The translations under genes were made by a program, and so were the position numbers. Below the pieces are notes generated by a model that saw nothing but the letters and a program-made list of their open reading frames with translations, ran no database searches and was not told the DNA's origin. From Acidimicrobiaceae bacterium (GTDB lineage: Bacteria > Actinomycetota > Acidimicrobiia > Acidimicrobiales > Bog-793): 41,055 nucleotides of DNA. This document shows, one piece after another, positions 7,405-15,814 of the stretch (the first letter of the stretch is position 1; every line of letters begins with the position of its first letter). The stretch spans positions 1-41,055 of the forward strand of contig PLDN01000131.1 of NCBI GenBank assembly GCA_003136185.1, in the 5' to 3' direction.

Positions 7405-8478
7405 TCAGCGCGCCAGCGGGTTAACGAGGTCCGGAGCAGCCCCCCGGCGAACGGCCAGACCGGCCAGCATCTCGAGCACAGCCCGGTGTGCGTTGTTGAT
7501 CGTCAGCTCGGCCCAGTCGTAGGCCGGGGCTACCTCGACGACGTCCATCGCGACGAGCGGAGTCTCGATCGCCAGCTTGCGCACCGCCCTCAGCAGATCA
7601 GCCGGCGCGAGGCCTCCGGGCTCCGGTGTGCCTGTCCCGGGAGCAAAGCCAGGATCGAGCACATCGATGTCTAGCGACAGGTACACGCTGTCTGTTCCTT
7701 CGAGAGCTTCGGCGACGGCGTCCTCCATGACCGCCGGCAGACCGCGCTCCCAGACCTCTTGCATGAGGTGCCACCTCATGTTCTGGTCCCGCATCCACTC
7801 GAAGGTCTCCTTCGGTGGCCAGTACCCCCTCAGTCCGATTTGAACGAAGTTCGCACCTTTCACGGCGCCAGACTCGATCAGGCGCCGCATCGGCGTGCCA
7901 TGACTGGCGAGGTTGCCCTCGACGGTGTCGGCAGTATCCGCGTGTGCATCGAAGTGCACGATGCCGATCCGCCCCCAGCCGTGGGTCTCGGCGACCGCGG
8001 TCGCCGCCGGCCAGGTGATCGAGTGGTCGCCGCCGAGTATCACGGGGAAGATGCCGCGGCTCGCGACCTCGCCCACGCGGTGACGGATGTTCGCATGGCT
8101 CTGCTCGACGAGCCCGTGTGGACAGAGTGCGTCCCCGTAATCGACGACCTCCAGGCTCTCGAAGATCTCGACGCCGAGGTCGAGGTGATAGGTCCCCGGC
8201 CCGTAGGCGAGTGCCCGGAGCGCGCGGGGCCCGAAGCGAGCCCCGGGTCGGTTCGTCGTCGAGTCGTCCCAGGGCGCGCCTACGACAGCGACGTCCGGCT
8301 GCCACCGGTCGAGGTCCTCCGGCTCGGTCAAAAGGGGGCACTGGGCGAAGGTGGCAGGTCCCGTATGGGACGGTCCCGAGAGCTGCACCGCCATTCCTGG
8401 CGGCAGATGGCGGTCAGGGGCGGGGCGGTCAGCGGCAGGTTGGGCGGGCTGGGCGGGTTGTGAGCGATCGTCGGCCAC
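7405..8478 (-). CDS. speB: Agmatinase / ureohydrolase family protein
   Basis: 357 aa. All binuclear Mn-binding signatures of the arginase/agmatinase fold are present: LGGDHSITWPAA, VHFDAHADTADTVEG, GNLASHGTPMRRL and YLSLDIDVLDPGFAPGTGTPEPGG. The enzyme hydrolyses a guanidino group to release urea; agmatine, guanidinobutyrate and similar substrates share these motifs, so the substrate is unproven. The first ~25 residues are a Pro/Ala/Gln-rich disordered tail, giving a longer protein than the usual ~320 aa. Translation starts at GTG 8478; the upstream hexamer TAACAA sits at the leaderless distance but lacks the final T. It is 45 bp downstream of the flippase-like gene on the same strand. Confidence 0.9.
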   Translation of the reverse strand: MADDRSQPAQPAQPAADRPAPDRHLPPGMAVQLSGPSHTGPATFAQCPLLTEPEDLDRWQPDVAVVGAPWDDSTTNRPGARFGPRALRALAYGPGTYHLDLGVEIFESLEVVDYGDALCPHGLVEQSHANIRHRVGEVASRGIFPVILGGDHSITWPAATAVAETHGWGRIGIVHFDAHADTADTVEGNLASHGTPMRRLIESGAVKGANFVQIGLRGYWPPKETFEWMRDQNMRWHLMQEVWERGLPAVMEDAVAEALEGTDSVYLSLDIDVLDPGFAPGTGTPEPGGLAPADLLRAVRKLAIETPLVAMDVVEVAPAYDWAELTINNAHRAVLEMLAGLAVRRGAAPDLVNPLAR

Positions 8479-8523
8479 AGGGCCGTTGTTACCACAAGGT
8501 GATCGGGCGAACCGACCTCGAGC

Positions 8524-9729
8524 TCAGGGCGTGTCGTTCGGCCGGTGTTCGAACGGCGCGTGGACGATCCGGTTCTCCTCGAAGCTCTTGTCGCCGATCG
8601 GCGCCCGCGCTTCTTTGGTCAGCGTTTGCAGCATGCGCCGCTGCTCTCGAACCGAGGCGCCTCGTTGGGCACGCAACGAGACGTAACAGCCCGCTCCAAC
8701 AGGGATGGGAAGCCAGAAGTTGTAAAGGCGCCAGGCGAGCACAGCGAGGGTGGCGATGGCGGCGGGGACCCCGAAGCCACGCAACACGAGGCCAGTCGCC
8801 CACTCGACCGGCCCGAGGCCACCAGGGGTGAGCGGGATCGCTGCTAGGACGTTGCCGACGCCGTAGGCGATCAGGAGAGTGATGGGATCGAGGACGTGGT
8901 GGAAGGCCGTCAGGCAGATCCAGAGGCAGCCGGCGTCAAGGAGCCAGTTCGCCACCGCCCAGGAGATGGCGCGCAGCAATAGCGGGCGGTCGCTCCCGAG
9001 TGTTCGCAACCTCGTGCCGACACGCATGACTAGGCGCTCCATCCCCTCCTCAGTGATGAAAGGGAGGTGGCGAGCAACAGTGCGCAGGACCCGCGTCGCC
9101 CAGGCCTGGCCTTTGGTGAACGCGAGGATCAGAGCAGCCGCGAGCGAGAGCAAGACGGTCCCGACGGCCGCGACCTCGATGTAGATGTCTACCGACTCGT
9201 GATGTGAGTGACCCGAGACGAGGGCGATCGGGATCGAGATGATGAGGGAGACCCACAAGATGGCGTTCAGCACGACCGCCGATCCGATTCCCTGAGTGGC
9301 TGCCGCAAAACCGACGTCCGCGCCGGCCACGCCGTTCGAAGTCATCAACCGGTAGCCGAGTCCGGTACCACCCGCCGTCCCACCCGGGAGGATGTGGCTG
9401 ACGCCTAAGGCCGACATGTTTATCCGGAGGACCTTGGAGAAACTGAGCGCCTTCGGTGGCAGCACGACGATCGTCAGGCGGGCGTAGGCGAGTTGGGCGG
9501 CGACCTCGAGTCCGAGGCCGAGCAACAAGAGCGCGATGTTGACGTGTTCGATTGCCTGCAACGACTTACGGGCATTGACGAGTTGTGGAATTACGAGGTA
9601 CTCGAGGACGAGTATGAGGATGAAGACGGTGAGTCCGTGCCGGAGCAATTTCGGGACGCGAAAGCGGCGGCGCGGCATGCTGGCCTGGTCGGTCGCCGCG
9701 TCAGCGGCAAGCTGGGGCTCGTCGACCAT
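8524..9729 (-). CDS. Lysylphosphatidylglycerol synthase transmembrane / flippase-like domain protein (UPF0104)
   Basis: 401 aa from ATG 9729. A cytoplasmic start (MPRRRFRVPKLLRHG) leads into about eight hydrophobic helices. Family hallmarks are RINMSALGVSHILPGGTAGGTG (UPF0104/AglD-like: n.a.....PgraGe..R), ISWAVANWLLDAGCLW and VGNVLAAIPLTPGGLGPVEW (conserved p.tPGGlG..E). By family these are integral membrane proteins related to the MprF flippase half or to polyprenyl-lipid transport. The ORF track runs 152 residues further upstream to 10185, but that part is antisense to the AI-2E gene, has no membrane character and a very arginine/acid-rich shadow composition, so I reject it. ATG 9678 is an alternative start. 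Divergent from the AI-2E gene by 87 bp. Confidence 0.85.
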   Translation of the reverse strand: MVDEPQLAADAATDQASMPRRRFRVPKLLRHGLTVFILILVLEYLVIPQLVNARKSLQAIEHVNIALLLLGLGLEVAAQLAYARLTIVVLPPKALSFSKVLRINMSALGVSHILPGGTAGGTGLGYRLMTSNGVAGADVGFAAATQGIGSAVVLNAILWVSLIISIPIALVSGHSHHESVDIYIEVAAVGTVLLSLAAALILAFTKGQAWATRVLRTVARHLPFITEEGMERLVMRVGTRLRTLGSDRPLLLRAISWAVANWLLDAGCLWICLTAFHHVLDPITLLIAYGVGNVLAAIPLTPGGLGPVEWATGLVLRGFGVPAAIATLAVLAWRLYNFWLPIPVGAGCYVSLRAQRGASVREQRRMLQTLTKEARAPIGDKSFEENRIVHAPFEHRPNDTP

Positions 9730-9816
9730 CTCTCCATGGTTGCAGGAGGCGGCGCCGAACGCGGGGATCACCTTGGGGATCACCCCTTGAGCGCCCGCTT
9801 CGAGTTGACTGGAGCC

Positions 9817-11061
9817 ATGACCGAGGCGTTCCGCACGCGGCGTCCAGGCGGCGAAGACCGGTCGGTGCCGCCGCTTGCGCGCGATCCTGAGCGGGCCAGC
9901 CGGCGAGAGTTCCAGCGCCGAGTCACGAGAGCGGCGCTCACCGTGGACGCCATCGTCGTGCTCACGCTCTTGACGGCGATAGTGGCGTGGAAGCTCCGAA
10001 CCGTCATCCTGCTCGTCGCCATCTCTTTGTTCATGACTCTTCTGCTGCATCCGCTCGTGAGCTTCCTCGAACGGCGTGACATGCGGCGCAGCATTGCCAC
10101 TGCAGTCGTGTTCGTCGTCGGGATTGGTGTCGCCTCGACGCTGGCGCTCGTAATTCTCACGCCCCTCGTCCATTCGGCCGAGCACTTGTCGAACGAGCTA
10201 CCCGTGATCATCCGCCAGGCCCAGCACGGTAAGGGCACGATCGGCAAGTGGGCAACGAAGTTCCACCTCCTCAAGTACGTCACCGCCAAGAACGGCGGTG
10301 CGCAGAGCCTCATCACGAAGCTCGGCAAGCCTGCGATCAGCATCGGCAAAGGGGTCCTTTCCGGCGTGTTCAGCGTTGTGACGATCTTCTTCTTGACCTT
10401 CTTCCTCCTCATCCACGCGCCCCGCATCTACCGGGCCATCCTCGAGTGGATGCAACCCGAGCGCGCGGCGAGGGTGAGGGTCGTCGTGAGCGACGTGGAG
10501 CGGTCCGTCGTTGGCTACATCGCCGGCGACTTCGCAACGTCGCTCATCGCCGGAACCGTCATCTGGCTCACCCTGTTGATCACGGGCGTGCCTTACCCGC
10601 TCGTGATCGGGATCTGGGTGGCGATCGTCGACTTCCTCCCGCTCGTCGGCGGCCTGCTGGCAGGGGTGCCGACGGTGATCCTCGCGACCCTTCATTCGGT
10701 CCCCGCTGGGATCGCGACCCTCATCGTGTTCCTCGTGTACCAGGGGATCGAGAATCACTTGCTGTACCCGATCATCATGAGCCGAACGGTTCGGCTGAAC
10801 TCTCTCTGGGTGTTGATCTCGATTCTCATCGGCGCCGAGCTAGGAGACTTCGTCGGCTCGGTCTTCGGCGGTTTCGTGGGAGCGCTCCTCGCGGTGCCGG
10901 CGGGATCGGCGGTGCAGGTCGTCGCGCGGGATCTTTGGCACCACCGGACCGAGACGGCGGAGCCGCCGACCGATGTGGCTCGCCCGCCGAGGCGGGCGAT
11001 ACCCGCCGACGCGCCCGAGGGCTCGGCGGGAGCTTCCGGGACGGCGGCGGGCGCTGAGTAG
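9817..11061 (+). CDS. AI-2E family transporter
   Basis: 414 aa from ATG 9817, which has GGAG four bases upstream; the ORF track extends another 108 residues but that part is hydrophilic, not conserved and opposite the flippase gene. Roughly eight membrane segments start at LTVDAIVVLTLLTAIVAWKL. Family signatures are LLLHPLVSFLERR, VDFLPLVGGLLAGVPTVILA, QGIENHLLYPIIMSRTVRLN and ISILIGAELGDFVGSVFGGFVGALLAVP. The family (PF01594) includes E. coli TqsA and Na+/H+ antiporters, so the name does not imply AI-2 transport. Its TAG stop is used as the first three bases of the predicted promoter of the following mannosyltransferase gene. Confidence 0.9.
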   Translation: MTEAFRTRRPGGEDRSVPPLARDPERASRREFQRRVTRAALTVDAIVVLTLLTAIVAWKLRTVILLVAISLFMTLLLHPLVSFLERRDMRRSIATAVVFVVGIGVASTLALVILTPLVHSAEHLSNELPVIIRQAQHGKGTIGKWATKFHLLKYVTAKNGGAQSLITKLGKPAISIGKGVLSGVFSVVTIFFLTFFLLIHAPRIYRAILEWMQPERAARVRVVVSDVERSVVGYIAGDFATSLIAGTVIWLTLLITGVPYPLVIGIWVAIVDFLPLVGGLLAGVPTVILATLHSVPAGIATLIVFLVYQGIENHLLYPIIMSRTVRLNSLWVLISILIGAELGDFVGSVFGGFVGALLAVPAGSAVQVVARDLWHHRTETAEPPTDVARPPRRAIPADAPEGSAGASGTAAGAE

Positions 11062-11064
11062 TGT
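11059..11064 (+). promoter_or_regulatory. Predicted -10 hexamer of polyprenol-P-mannose synthase gene, overlapping a stop codon
   Basis: TAGTGT, whose TAG is the stop codon of the AI-2E gene, is followed by seven bases and then GTG 11072. There is no Shine-Dalgarno for the downstream gene. Same architecture as at maoC and trpC. Confidence 0.55.
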
Positions 11065-11071
11065 TCCCCCG

Positions 11072-11821
11072 GTGCGAGTGCTCGTCGTCCTGCCGACATA
11101 CAACGAGGCCGAGAACATCCCGAACATGCTCGAGCGCGTTCGGGCGGCCTTGCCGGACGCACAGGTTCTCGTCGTCGACGACAACAGCCCTGATCAGACC
11201 GCTGATCTAGCGGAGAAGTCGGCTGAGCGCCTTGGTCAGATCGAGGTCCTGCGCCGCCCGGGCAAGTCCGGTCTCGGCAGTGCGTACCGAGACGGCTTCC
11301 GGTGGGGCCTCGAGCGTGGCTACGAGGTGCTCGTCGAGATGGACTCGGACTTCTCGCACGATCCCGACGCGCTACCAGCACTGGTCGCCCCGCAGGCGCA
11401 AGGGGTCGACGTGGTGATCGGCTCGCGCTACGTGCCCGGGGGGTCCATCCCCGACTGGAGCCTCTCACGGCGGTTGATCTCTCGAGGTGGCAACCTTTTT
11501 GCAGACTGGATGCTCGGGCTTCGCGTAAAGGATTCGACTGCCGGCTTTCGTGCCTATTCCGCCGAGATCCTCGGGCGAATCAATCTCGATTCCATACGAG
11601 CTGACAGCTATGGGTTCCAGGTCGAGATGACCTACCGGACGCTGCAGGCGGGCGCGACGCTTGAGGAGGTACCTATTCGTTTCGTCGATCGCACACTCGG
11701 GACGTCGAAGATGTCCACCTACACCGTCGTCGAGGCTTTCGGGCTCGTGACGTGGTGGGGACTCCTTCGCGTGGGCCACAAGATGGCCGGGCTGACCAAG
11801 CGTGGCGCACGAGCCGTCTGA
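11072..11821 (+). CDS. Polyprenol monophosphomannose synthase (dolichol-phosphate mannosyltransferase-like GT2)
   Basis: 249 aa from GTG 11072. The track ORF extends 33 Arg/Pro-rich residues upstream inside the AI-2E gene, but the fold starts exactly at VRVLVVLPTYNEAENIPNML. GT2 features: VVDDNSPDQTADLA, PGKSGLGSAYRDGFRWGL, the metal-binding MDSDFSHDPDALP, VIGSRYVPGG, DSTAGFRAYSAE and VPIRFVDRTLGTSKM. It transfers mannose from GDP-mannose to polyprenyl phosphate, supplying mannose for cell-envelope glycans or protein O-mannosylation, like mycobacterial Ppm1 domain 2. There is no C-terminal membrane anchor, as expected for soluble/peripheral bacterial forms. The 3' end overlaps the next gene by 20 bp. 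Confidence 0.92.
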   Translation: MRVLVVLPTYNEAENIPNMLERVRAALPDAQVLVVDDNSPDQTADLAEKSAERLGQIEVLRRPGKSGLGSAYRDGFRWGLERGYEVLVEMDSDFSHDPDALPALVAPQAQGVDVVIGSRYVPGGSIPDWSLSRRLISRGGNLFADWMLGLRVKDSTAGFRAYSAEILGRINLDSIRADSYGFQVEMTYRTLQAGATLEEVPIRFVDRTLGTSKMSTYTVVEAFGLVTWWGLLRVGHKMAGLTKRGARAV

Positions 11822-12698
11822 CTCAGTCGGCGACCGCCCGGTGTCCTCGGGCGCGCCTTCCGTCCCGGTGGACGTTGGTACCGGCACACCTGTCTTGTTG
11901 ATCCACGGCCAACCGGGCTCGGGCCGGGAGTGGCACCTGGTCGCCGAGTCTCTCCGAAGCGATCATCGGGTCATCGCCCCAGACCGCCCTGGCTGGGGAT
12001 CACATCCGCGGCCACCGACGACGCTCGCCGGTAACGCCGAAGCTCTCTCGCGCATGCTGGCAGAGCGGGGAGTGAGTGCCGAGGCGGGAGATCGCGTGGT
12101 CGTCGTCGGGCACTCGCTCGGAGGAGGAATAGCTCTCGAGCTGGCGTTGACGCGGGCCGACCTGGTCGGTGCTCTTGTCCTGATCGGCTCGGTGGGCGTC
12201 GCCGGTGCCCTCACCGGGATGGACCGGCTTCTCGCACTCCCGGTCCTCGGCGATGGCGTACTGCGGGCCGGTGAAGTGGCCGTCCGGCGCGCAGCGCGGG
12301 CAGCGACTCGCCTGTCGCAGGGGAGCCGCGCGGAGTCGATCGTCCGTCGGGCCTATCGCTTCCCGGCCGTGCGGTCGCTCGTGGCCGAGGGCGATCGCCG
12401 GATGGACGGGCGCGACCGGCGGTCGTTTCTCGTCGAACAGCGAGCACTGATGGAAGAGACACCACTCATCGAGCGTCGCCTCTCGTCTCTCCGCATGCCG
12501 TGCGTCGTGCTGCACGGCTCGGCCGATCGCATCGTGGCGCCGCAAGCCGCCCGCGATCTCGCCGCTGCGATCCCAGGCGCCGAGCTCATGTTCGTCGGCA
12601 ACGCAGGGCACCGCCTGCCGTTCGAGCAACCCTCCCTCGTAGCCGCCACGGTGCGGCGTTACAGCCGTCTCATGGCCCTGCACCGAGACGAGAGCTGA
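11802..12698 (+). CDS. Alpha/beta hydrolase
   Basis: 298 aa from GTG 11802, inside the end of the mannosyltransferase gene. Classic alpha/beta hydrolase layout: PVLLIHGQPGSGREW (oxyanion HG), VIAPDRPGWG, nucleophile elbow VVVGHSLGGGIALELAL, catalytic Asp in VLHGSADRIVAP and catalytic His in FVGNAGHRLPFEQP. The cap region (about residues 145-220) is rich in Arg and Ala. Substrate cannot be read from sequence. The 20-bp overlap suggests co-translation with the mannosyltransferase. Convergent with menF, 23 bp apart. Confidence 0.88.
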   Translation: MAHEPSDSVGDRPVSSGAPSVPVDVGTGTPVLLIHGQPGSGREWHLVAESLRSDHRVIAPDRPGWGSHPRPPTTLAGNAEALSRMLAERGVSAEAGDRVVVVGHSLGGGIALELALTRADLVGALVLIGSVGVAGALTGMDRLLALPVLGDGVLRAGEVAVRRAARAATRLSQGSRAESIVRRAYRFPAVRSLVAEGDRRMDGRDRRSFLVEQRALMEETPLIERRLSSLRMPCVVLHGSADRIVAPQAARDLAAAIPGAELMFVGNAGHRLPFEQPSLVAATVRRYSRLMALHRDES

Positions 12699-12721
12699 GC
12701 GGCGGGCGCCCAGTCGCGAGG

Positions 12722-13990
12722 TCAGGGCCGGACGGCGGCTGCCAGCACGGCCTGAAGCTTCAACTGCGTCTCGCGCAACTCCATAGCGGGGTCGGAGTCA
12801 GCCACGATCCCGACGCCGGCGAATAGCCGGGCAGAGCTTCCCTCCACCACTGCTGACCGGATCCCCAGGTGGAACTCGCCGTCTCCGTCTGCCCGCATCC
12901 AGCCGACCGGACCGGCGTAGCGACCACGCTCGAGGTCCTCGCTCTTGGCCAGGTACTCAAGCGCCGTGTCGATCGGATAGCCGGAGACAGCCGGCGTCGG
13001 GTGGATGAGAGCGACTGCTTCGAGCGCGCTCGGCAGGTGCCCGGTGCCCGGTGCCCCGGCGAGCACTCCGTGGATCCGGGTGCGGAGGTGGGAGACGTTG
13101 CGCAACTCGACGATCTCGGGTCCGTCCGGCAGATCGAGGGAGGCCAATACCGGAGAGAGTCCGGCTGCAATCGAGTCCACCACCGCGCGGTGCTCCTCCC
13201 GCTCCTTCTCAGACGAGAGGAGCTCGGCTTCGATGCGCCTGTCCACTTCGGGGTCGCCGCTCCTCGCAGCCGTGCCGGCGAGTGGCTCGGAGACGAGCTT
13301 TGTCCCGGTGCGCCGGATCAACAGCTCAGGCGAGGCGCCGAGGAAGCCGTCGACGCAAAAGGTGGTGCAAGAGGGATGAAGGGACCGGAGGCGCTCGAGC
13401 AGGTCACCCTGGCGAAACGCCCGATTTGCCTCGATCACGACCTCCCGGGCGAGAACGACCTTGTCCAGCCTTCCGCTGCGAACTTCGCCGACCGCGAGAG
13501 CGACCCGGGCGAGGAAGTCCTCGTGCGACCTCGCCGAGTCGAGGCGGAAGCCGTCCGGGGGCTGTGTCTTGCCCGTTGTGCTCGTACCTCTAGCGGCGCT
13601 CGCGAGGCGCTCGAACACCGCCCCGTGTCCACCAGTGGCCGCCACCGTCACCGCTTTGATCCCGGTCGGTACCCGGGTCACGGTGACCTCGGGGACGACC
13701 AGCTCTCCCGCTCGATCCGGGAGAAACGGCAGCGCTCCCACAACCATCGCCAGCCCACTACCGCCTTCCCCCGGCGCACTGAGCGCGGCCAAGTGCTCGG
13801 TCACCTGCTCGAGCGCGGTGGGGTCTCGCAGCCCATTCGTGAGGTGGATCACTTCTGCGCGCCCGAAGGCGAGGATCGAACACCCATCTCGCTCGATGAC
13901 GGTCCCGCAGGAAAAGGCGTGTGAACGAAGATACGAGAACGTCGCCTCGTCGAGGTCGCGAGCCTCCGCCCGCACGCTCGGTGTCGTCAT
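12722..13990 (-). CDS. menF: Isochorismate synthase
   Basis: 422 aa, chorismate-utilising enzyme family. The C-terminal catalytic half carries GEVRSGRLDKVVLAREV, FLGASPELLIRR, VSEPLAGTAARSGDPEVDRR, the KEREEHRAVVDSI helix, LRNVSHLRTRIHG, IHPTPAVSGYP and ERGRYAGPVGWM, ending GVGIVADSDPAMELRET. The LAGT and HPTPAV..P segments place it with isochorismate synthases (MenF/EntC/DhbC) rather than TrpE or PabB. It converts chorismate to isochorismate. The ATG overlaps the stop of menG (ATGA), so both are one operon, and menG makes a role in menaquinone rather than siderophore synthesis likely. Confidence 0.93.
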   Translation of the reverse strand: MTTPSVRAEARDLDEATFSYLRSHAFSCGTVIERDGCSILAFGRAEVIHLTNGLRDPTALEQVTEHLAALSAPGEGGSGLAMVVGALPFLPDRAGELVVPEVTVTRVPTGIKAVTVAATGGHGAVFERLASAARGTSTTGKTQPPDGFRLDSARSHEDFLARVALAVGEVRSGRLDKVVLAREVVIEANRAFRQGDLLERLRSLHPSCTTFCVDGFLGASPELLIRRTGTKLVSEPLAGTAARSGDPEVDRRIEAELLSSEKEREEHRAVVDSIAAGLSPVLASLDLPDGPEIVELRNVSHLRTRIHGVLAGAPGTGHLPSALEAVALIHPTPAVSGYPIDTALEYLAKSEDLERGRYAGPVGWMRADGDGEFHLGIRSAVVEGSSARLFAGVGIVADSDPAMELRETQLKLQAVLAAAVRP

Positions 13991-14703
13991 CGGCGCGTTC
14001 CCGTCAGCACCTGCACGATGCCACCGGAGAGCAGGTGACGCGTCGCGTCGCCAAAGCCGGCGTCGGTCAGCATCGCGAGCATCTCCTCCGGCGCCGGAAG
14101 ATAGGCGACCGACTGCGGGAGATAGCGGTAGGCCGCCGGGTCCGAGAGCAGCTGCCCGATGCGGGGCACCACCTTGTTGAACCAGATGCGGTATCCCGCC
14201 TGCAACACCGGTTGCGCGGGCTCGCTCACCTCCAAGAGAGCGATGCGCCCGCCCGGGCGCACGACACGCGCCAGCTCCGCGAGGACTGTCGGGAGGTCAG
14301 CGAAGTTCCGGAGCGCGAAGCCGCTCACTGCCCCATCAACCGAGCAAGAGCGGACCGGCATGCAAGCCGCATCGCTCAGCACGAGCGGGGCTCGGCCGAC
14401 CTTGGCGTTCGCGAGCATGCCGGCGGACAGGTCGAGCCCGATCGGACGATGAGCTGACTTGGCGAGGACGCGCACGAAATCTCCTGTCCCACATGCGACG
14501 TCGAGCACGACCGACGGCACGGGGAGGCCGAGGAGGCCGACCGTGCGCCGCCGCCACCAGACGTCGAGGCCGAACGTCATCACCTTGTTGACGGCGTCGT
14601 AGCGGGGTGCGATCGCGTCGAACATGGCGCGGACTGCTTGACGTTTCTCGTCGCCTACGGGGAGAGGCTGCGCAGGGGCATGCGAGCGCGATGCATTCCT
14701 CAC
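13987..14703 (-). CDS. menG: Demethylmenaquinone methyltransferase (UbiE/COQ5 family)
   Basis: 238 aa. SAM-dependent methyltransferase with the UbiE signatures: MFDAIAPRYDAVNKVMTFGLDVWWRRRTV, motif I VLDVACGTGDFVRVLA, FALRNFADLPTVLAELARVVRPGGRIALLEVSEP, and RYLPQSVAYLPAPEEMLAMLTDAGF. It performs the last methylation of menaquinone. The track start (GTG 14703) has no Shine-Dalgarno but has TAGGCT seven bases upstream, fitting a leaderless mRNA. Translationally coupled to menF downstream. Confidence 0.93.
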   Translation of the reverse strand: MRNASRSHAPAQPLPVGDEKRQAVRAMFDAIAPRYDAVNKVMTFGLDVWWRRRTVGLLGLPVPSVVLDVACGTGDFVRVLAKSAHRPIGLDLSAGMLANAKVGRAPLVLSDAACMPVRSCSVDGAVSGFALRNFADLPTVLAELARVVRPGGRIALLEVSEPAQPVLQAGYRIWFNKVVPRIGQLLSDPAAYRYLPQSVAYLPAPEEMLAMLTDAGFGDATRHLLSGGIVQVLTGTRR

Positions 14704-14710
14704 GCCGGCG

Positions 14711-14716
14711 AGCCTA
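14711..14716 (-). promoter_or_regulatory. Predicted -10 hexamer of menG-menF operon, leaderless
   Basis: On the minus strand TAGGCT is followed by CGCCGGC (seven bases) and GTG 14703. It lies between the hisC stop (14734-14736) and menG, separating the histidine and menaquinone transcription units. Confidence 0.6.
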
Positions 14717-14733
14717 ACGAGGTCGACCGCGAG

Positions 14734-15783
14734 CTAATGGCCGGCTACCTCGCCGAGTACATCTCCGAGCGCCTCGAGGAAGCGTGTGTTCTCCTCGGGT
14801 GTCCCGATCGTGACTCGCAGGCAGCCCTCGAGCTTGGGGAAGCCCGAGACATCGCGGATGAGCACGGATCGGTCGACGAGTCCTTGCCATACGCGTTGCG
14901 AGTCGACGTCGCGGGGGCGGAACAGTATGAAGTTCGCGTCGGAGGGCCAGACGTCGAGGAGAAGAGCCGACAGGCCGGCGACGACTCGACCGCGTTCTTC
15001 TGCGAGGCGAGCTACGCGCTCGCGCATCGCCTGGTCGTAGCGGAGCGCCGCGATCCCTGCTTCCTGCTTGAAGGAGTCGAGGTGGTACGGCAGGACGACG
15101 CTCGAGCAGGCCTCGACCACCTTCGGGTCGGCCAGTAGATAGCCGAGTCGAAGCGCCGCGAGCGCCCAAGTCTTCGAGAACGTGCGCACGACGACGAGGT
15201 TGCCGAACGATTCGAGGAGCTCGGTCGCCGACCACGGAGAGAATTGGGCGTACGCCTCGTCCACGACCACGAGACCGGGAGCAGCCCGCGCAATCGCCTC
15301 GACCGTCGCTCGAGGCTCTGAGTTGCCCGTCGGGTTGTTGGGGGAGCAGAGAAAGACTACGTCGGGTCGATGCTCTGCGATCACCTCGAGCGCCCTGTCC
15401 TCGTCGACGGCGAAACGGTCGTCTCGCTCGCCGGTCAGCACGTCGGTGGCGGTCAGGCGGGCGATGTGCGAGTGCAGCGCATAGGTGGGCTCGAACACGA
15501 GTGCTGCCCTCCCCGCGCCGCCGAACGCGAGGAGGAGGCACTGCAGGACCTCGTTCGAGCCGTTCGCGCAGAACACCTGACCAGGGCTCACGCCGTGATG
15601 GTCTGCTAGGGCGGTGCCGAGGGCGCTCGCCTGGCGGTCCGGGTAGCGGTTCGCGTCGAGGTGCCGAGCGATCTCGGCAAGCTCCGCGAGATATTCCTCC
15701 GGCGGCGGCTCAGGGCACTCGTTCGTGTTGAGGCGAACATCCACCTCGACCTGGGGCGAGTGGTATCCCTCCCGCAGCGTCAC
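14734..15783 (-). CDS. hisC: Histidinol-phosphate aminotransferase
   Basis: 349 aa from GTG 15783 (VTLREGYHSPQVEVDVRLNTNE). Class I/II PLP aminotransferase: VRLNTNECPEPPP, NRYPDRQA, CANGSNEVLQCLL, VFLCSPNNPTGN, VVVDEAYAQFS, the PLP-lysine segment VVRTFSKTWALAALRLGY and the C-terminal substrate Arg in GCLRVTIGTPEEN. Catalyses transfer from glutamate to imidazole-acetol phosphate. The track ORF starts at 15915, deep inside hisD; the conserved family N-terminus begins near REGYHSPQ, so GTG 15783 (31 bp after the hisD stop) is preferred, with ATG 15864 as an alternative overlapping hisD by 50 bp. Second gene of a hisD-hisC pair. Confidence 0.92.
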   Translation of the reverse strand: MTLREGYHSPQVEVDVRLNTNECPEPPPEEYLAELAEIARHLDANRYPDRQASALGTALADHHGVSPGQVFCANGSNEVLQCLLLAFGGAGRAALVFEPTYALHSHIARLTATDVLTGERDDRFAVDEDRALEVIAEHRPDVVFLCSPNNPTGNSEPRATVEAIARAAPGLVVVDEAYAQFSPWSATELLESFGNLVVVRTFSKTWALAALRLGYLLADPKVVEACSSVVLPYHLDSFKQEAGIAALRYDQAMRERVARLAEERGRVVAGLSALLLDVWPSDANFILFRPRDVDSQRVWQGLVDRSVLIRDVSGFPKLEGCLRVTIGTPEENTRFLEALGDVLGEVAGH

Positions 15784-15814
15784 GTCCTGGCGTGCGAAGG
15801 GAGCCGGGCGTCGG

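Noticed and set aside
9493-9816. 108-residue N-terminal extension of the AI-2E ORF
   Set aside because: Opposite the flippase gene and without membrane or family character; ATG 9817 has GGAG upstream.
9730-10185. 152-residue N-terminal extension of the flippase ORF
   Set aside because: It is antisense to the AI-2E gene, hydrophilic and unlike the family; ATG 9729 gives a normal-length membrane protein.
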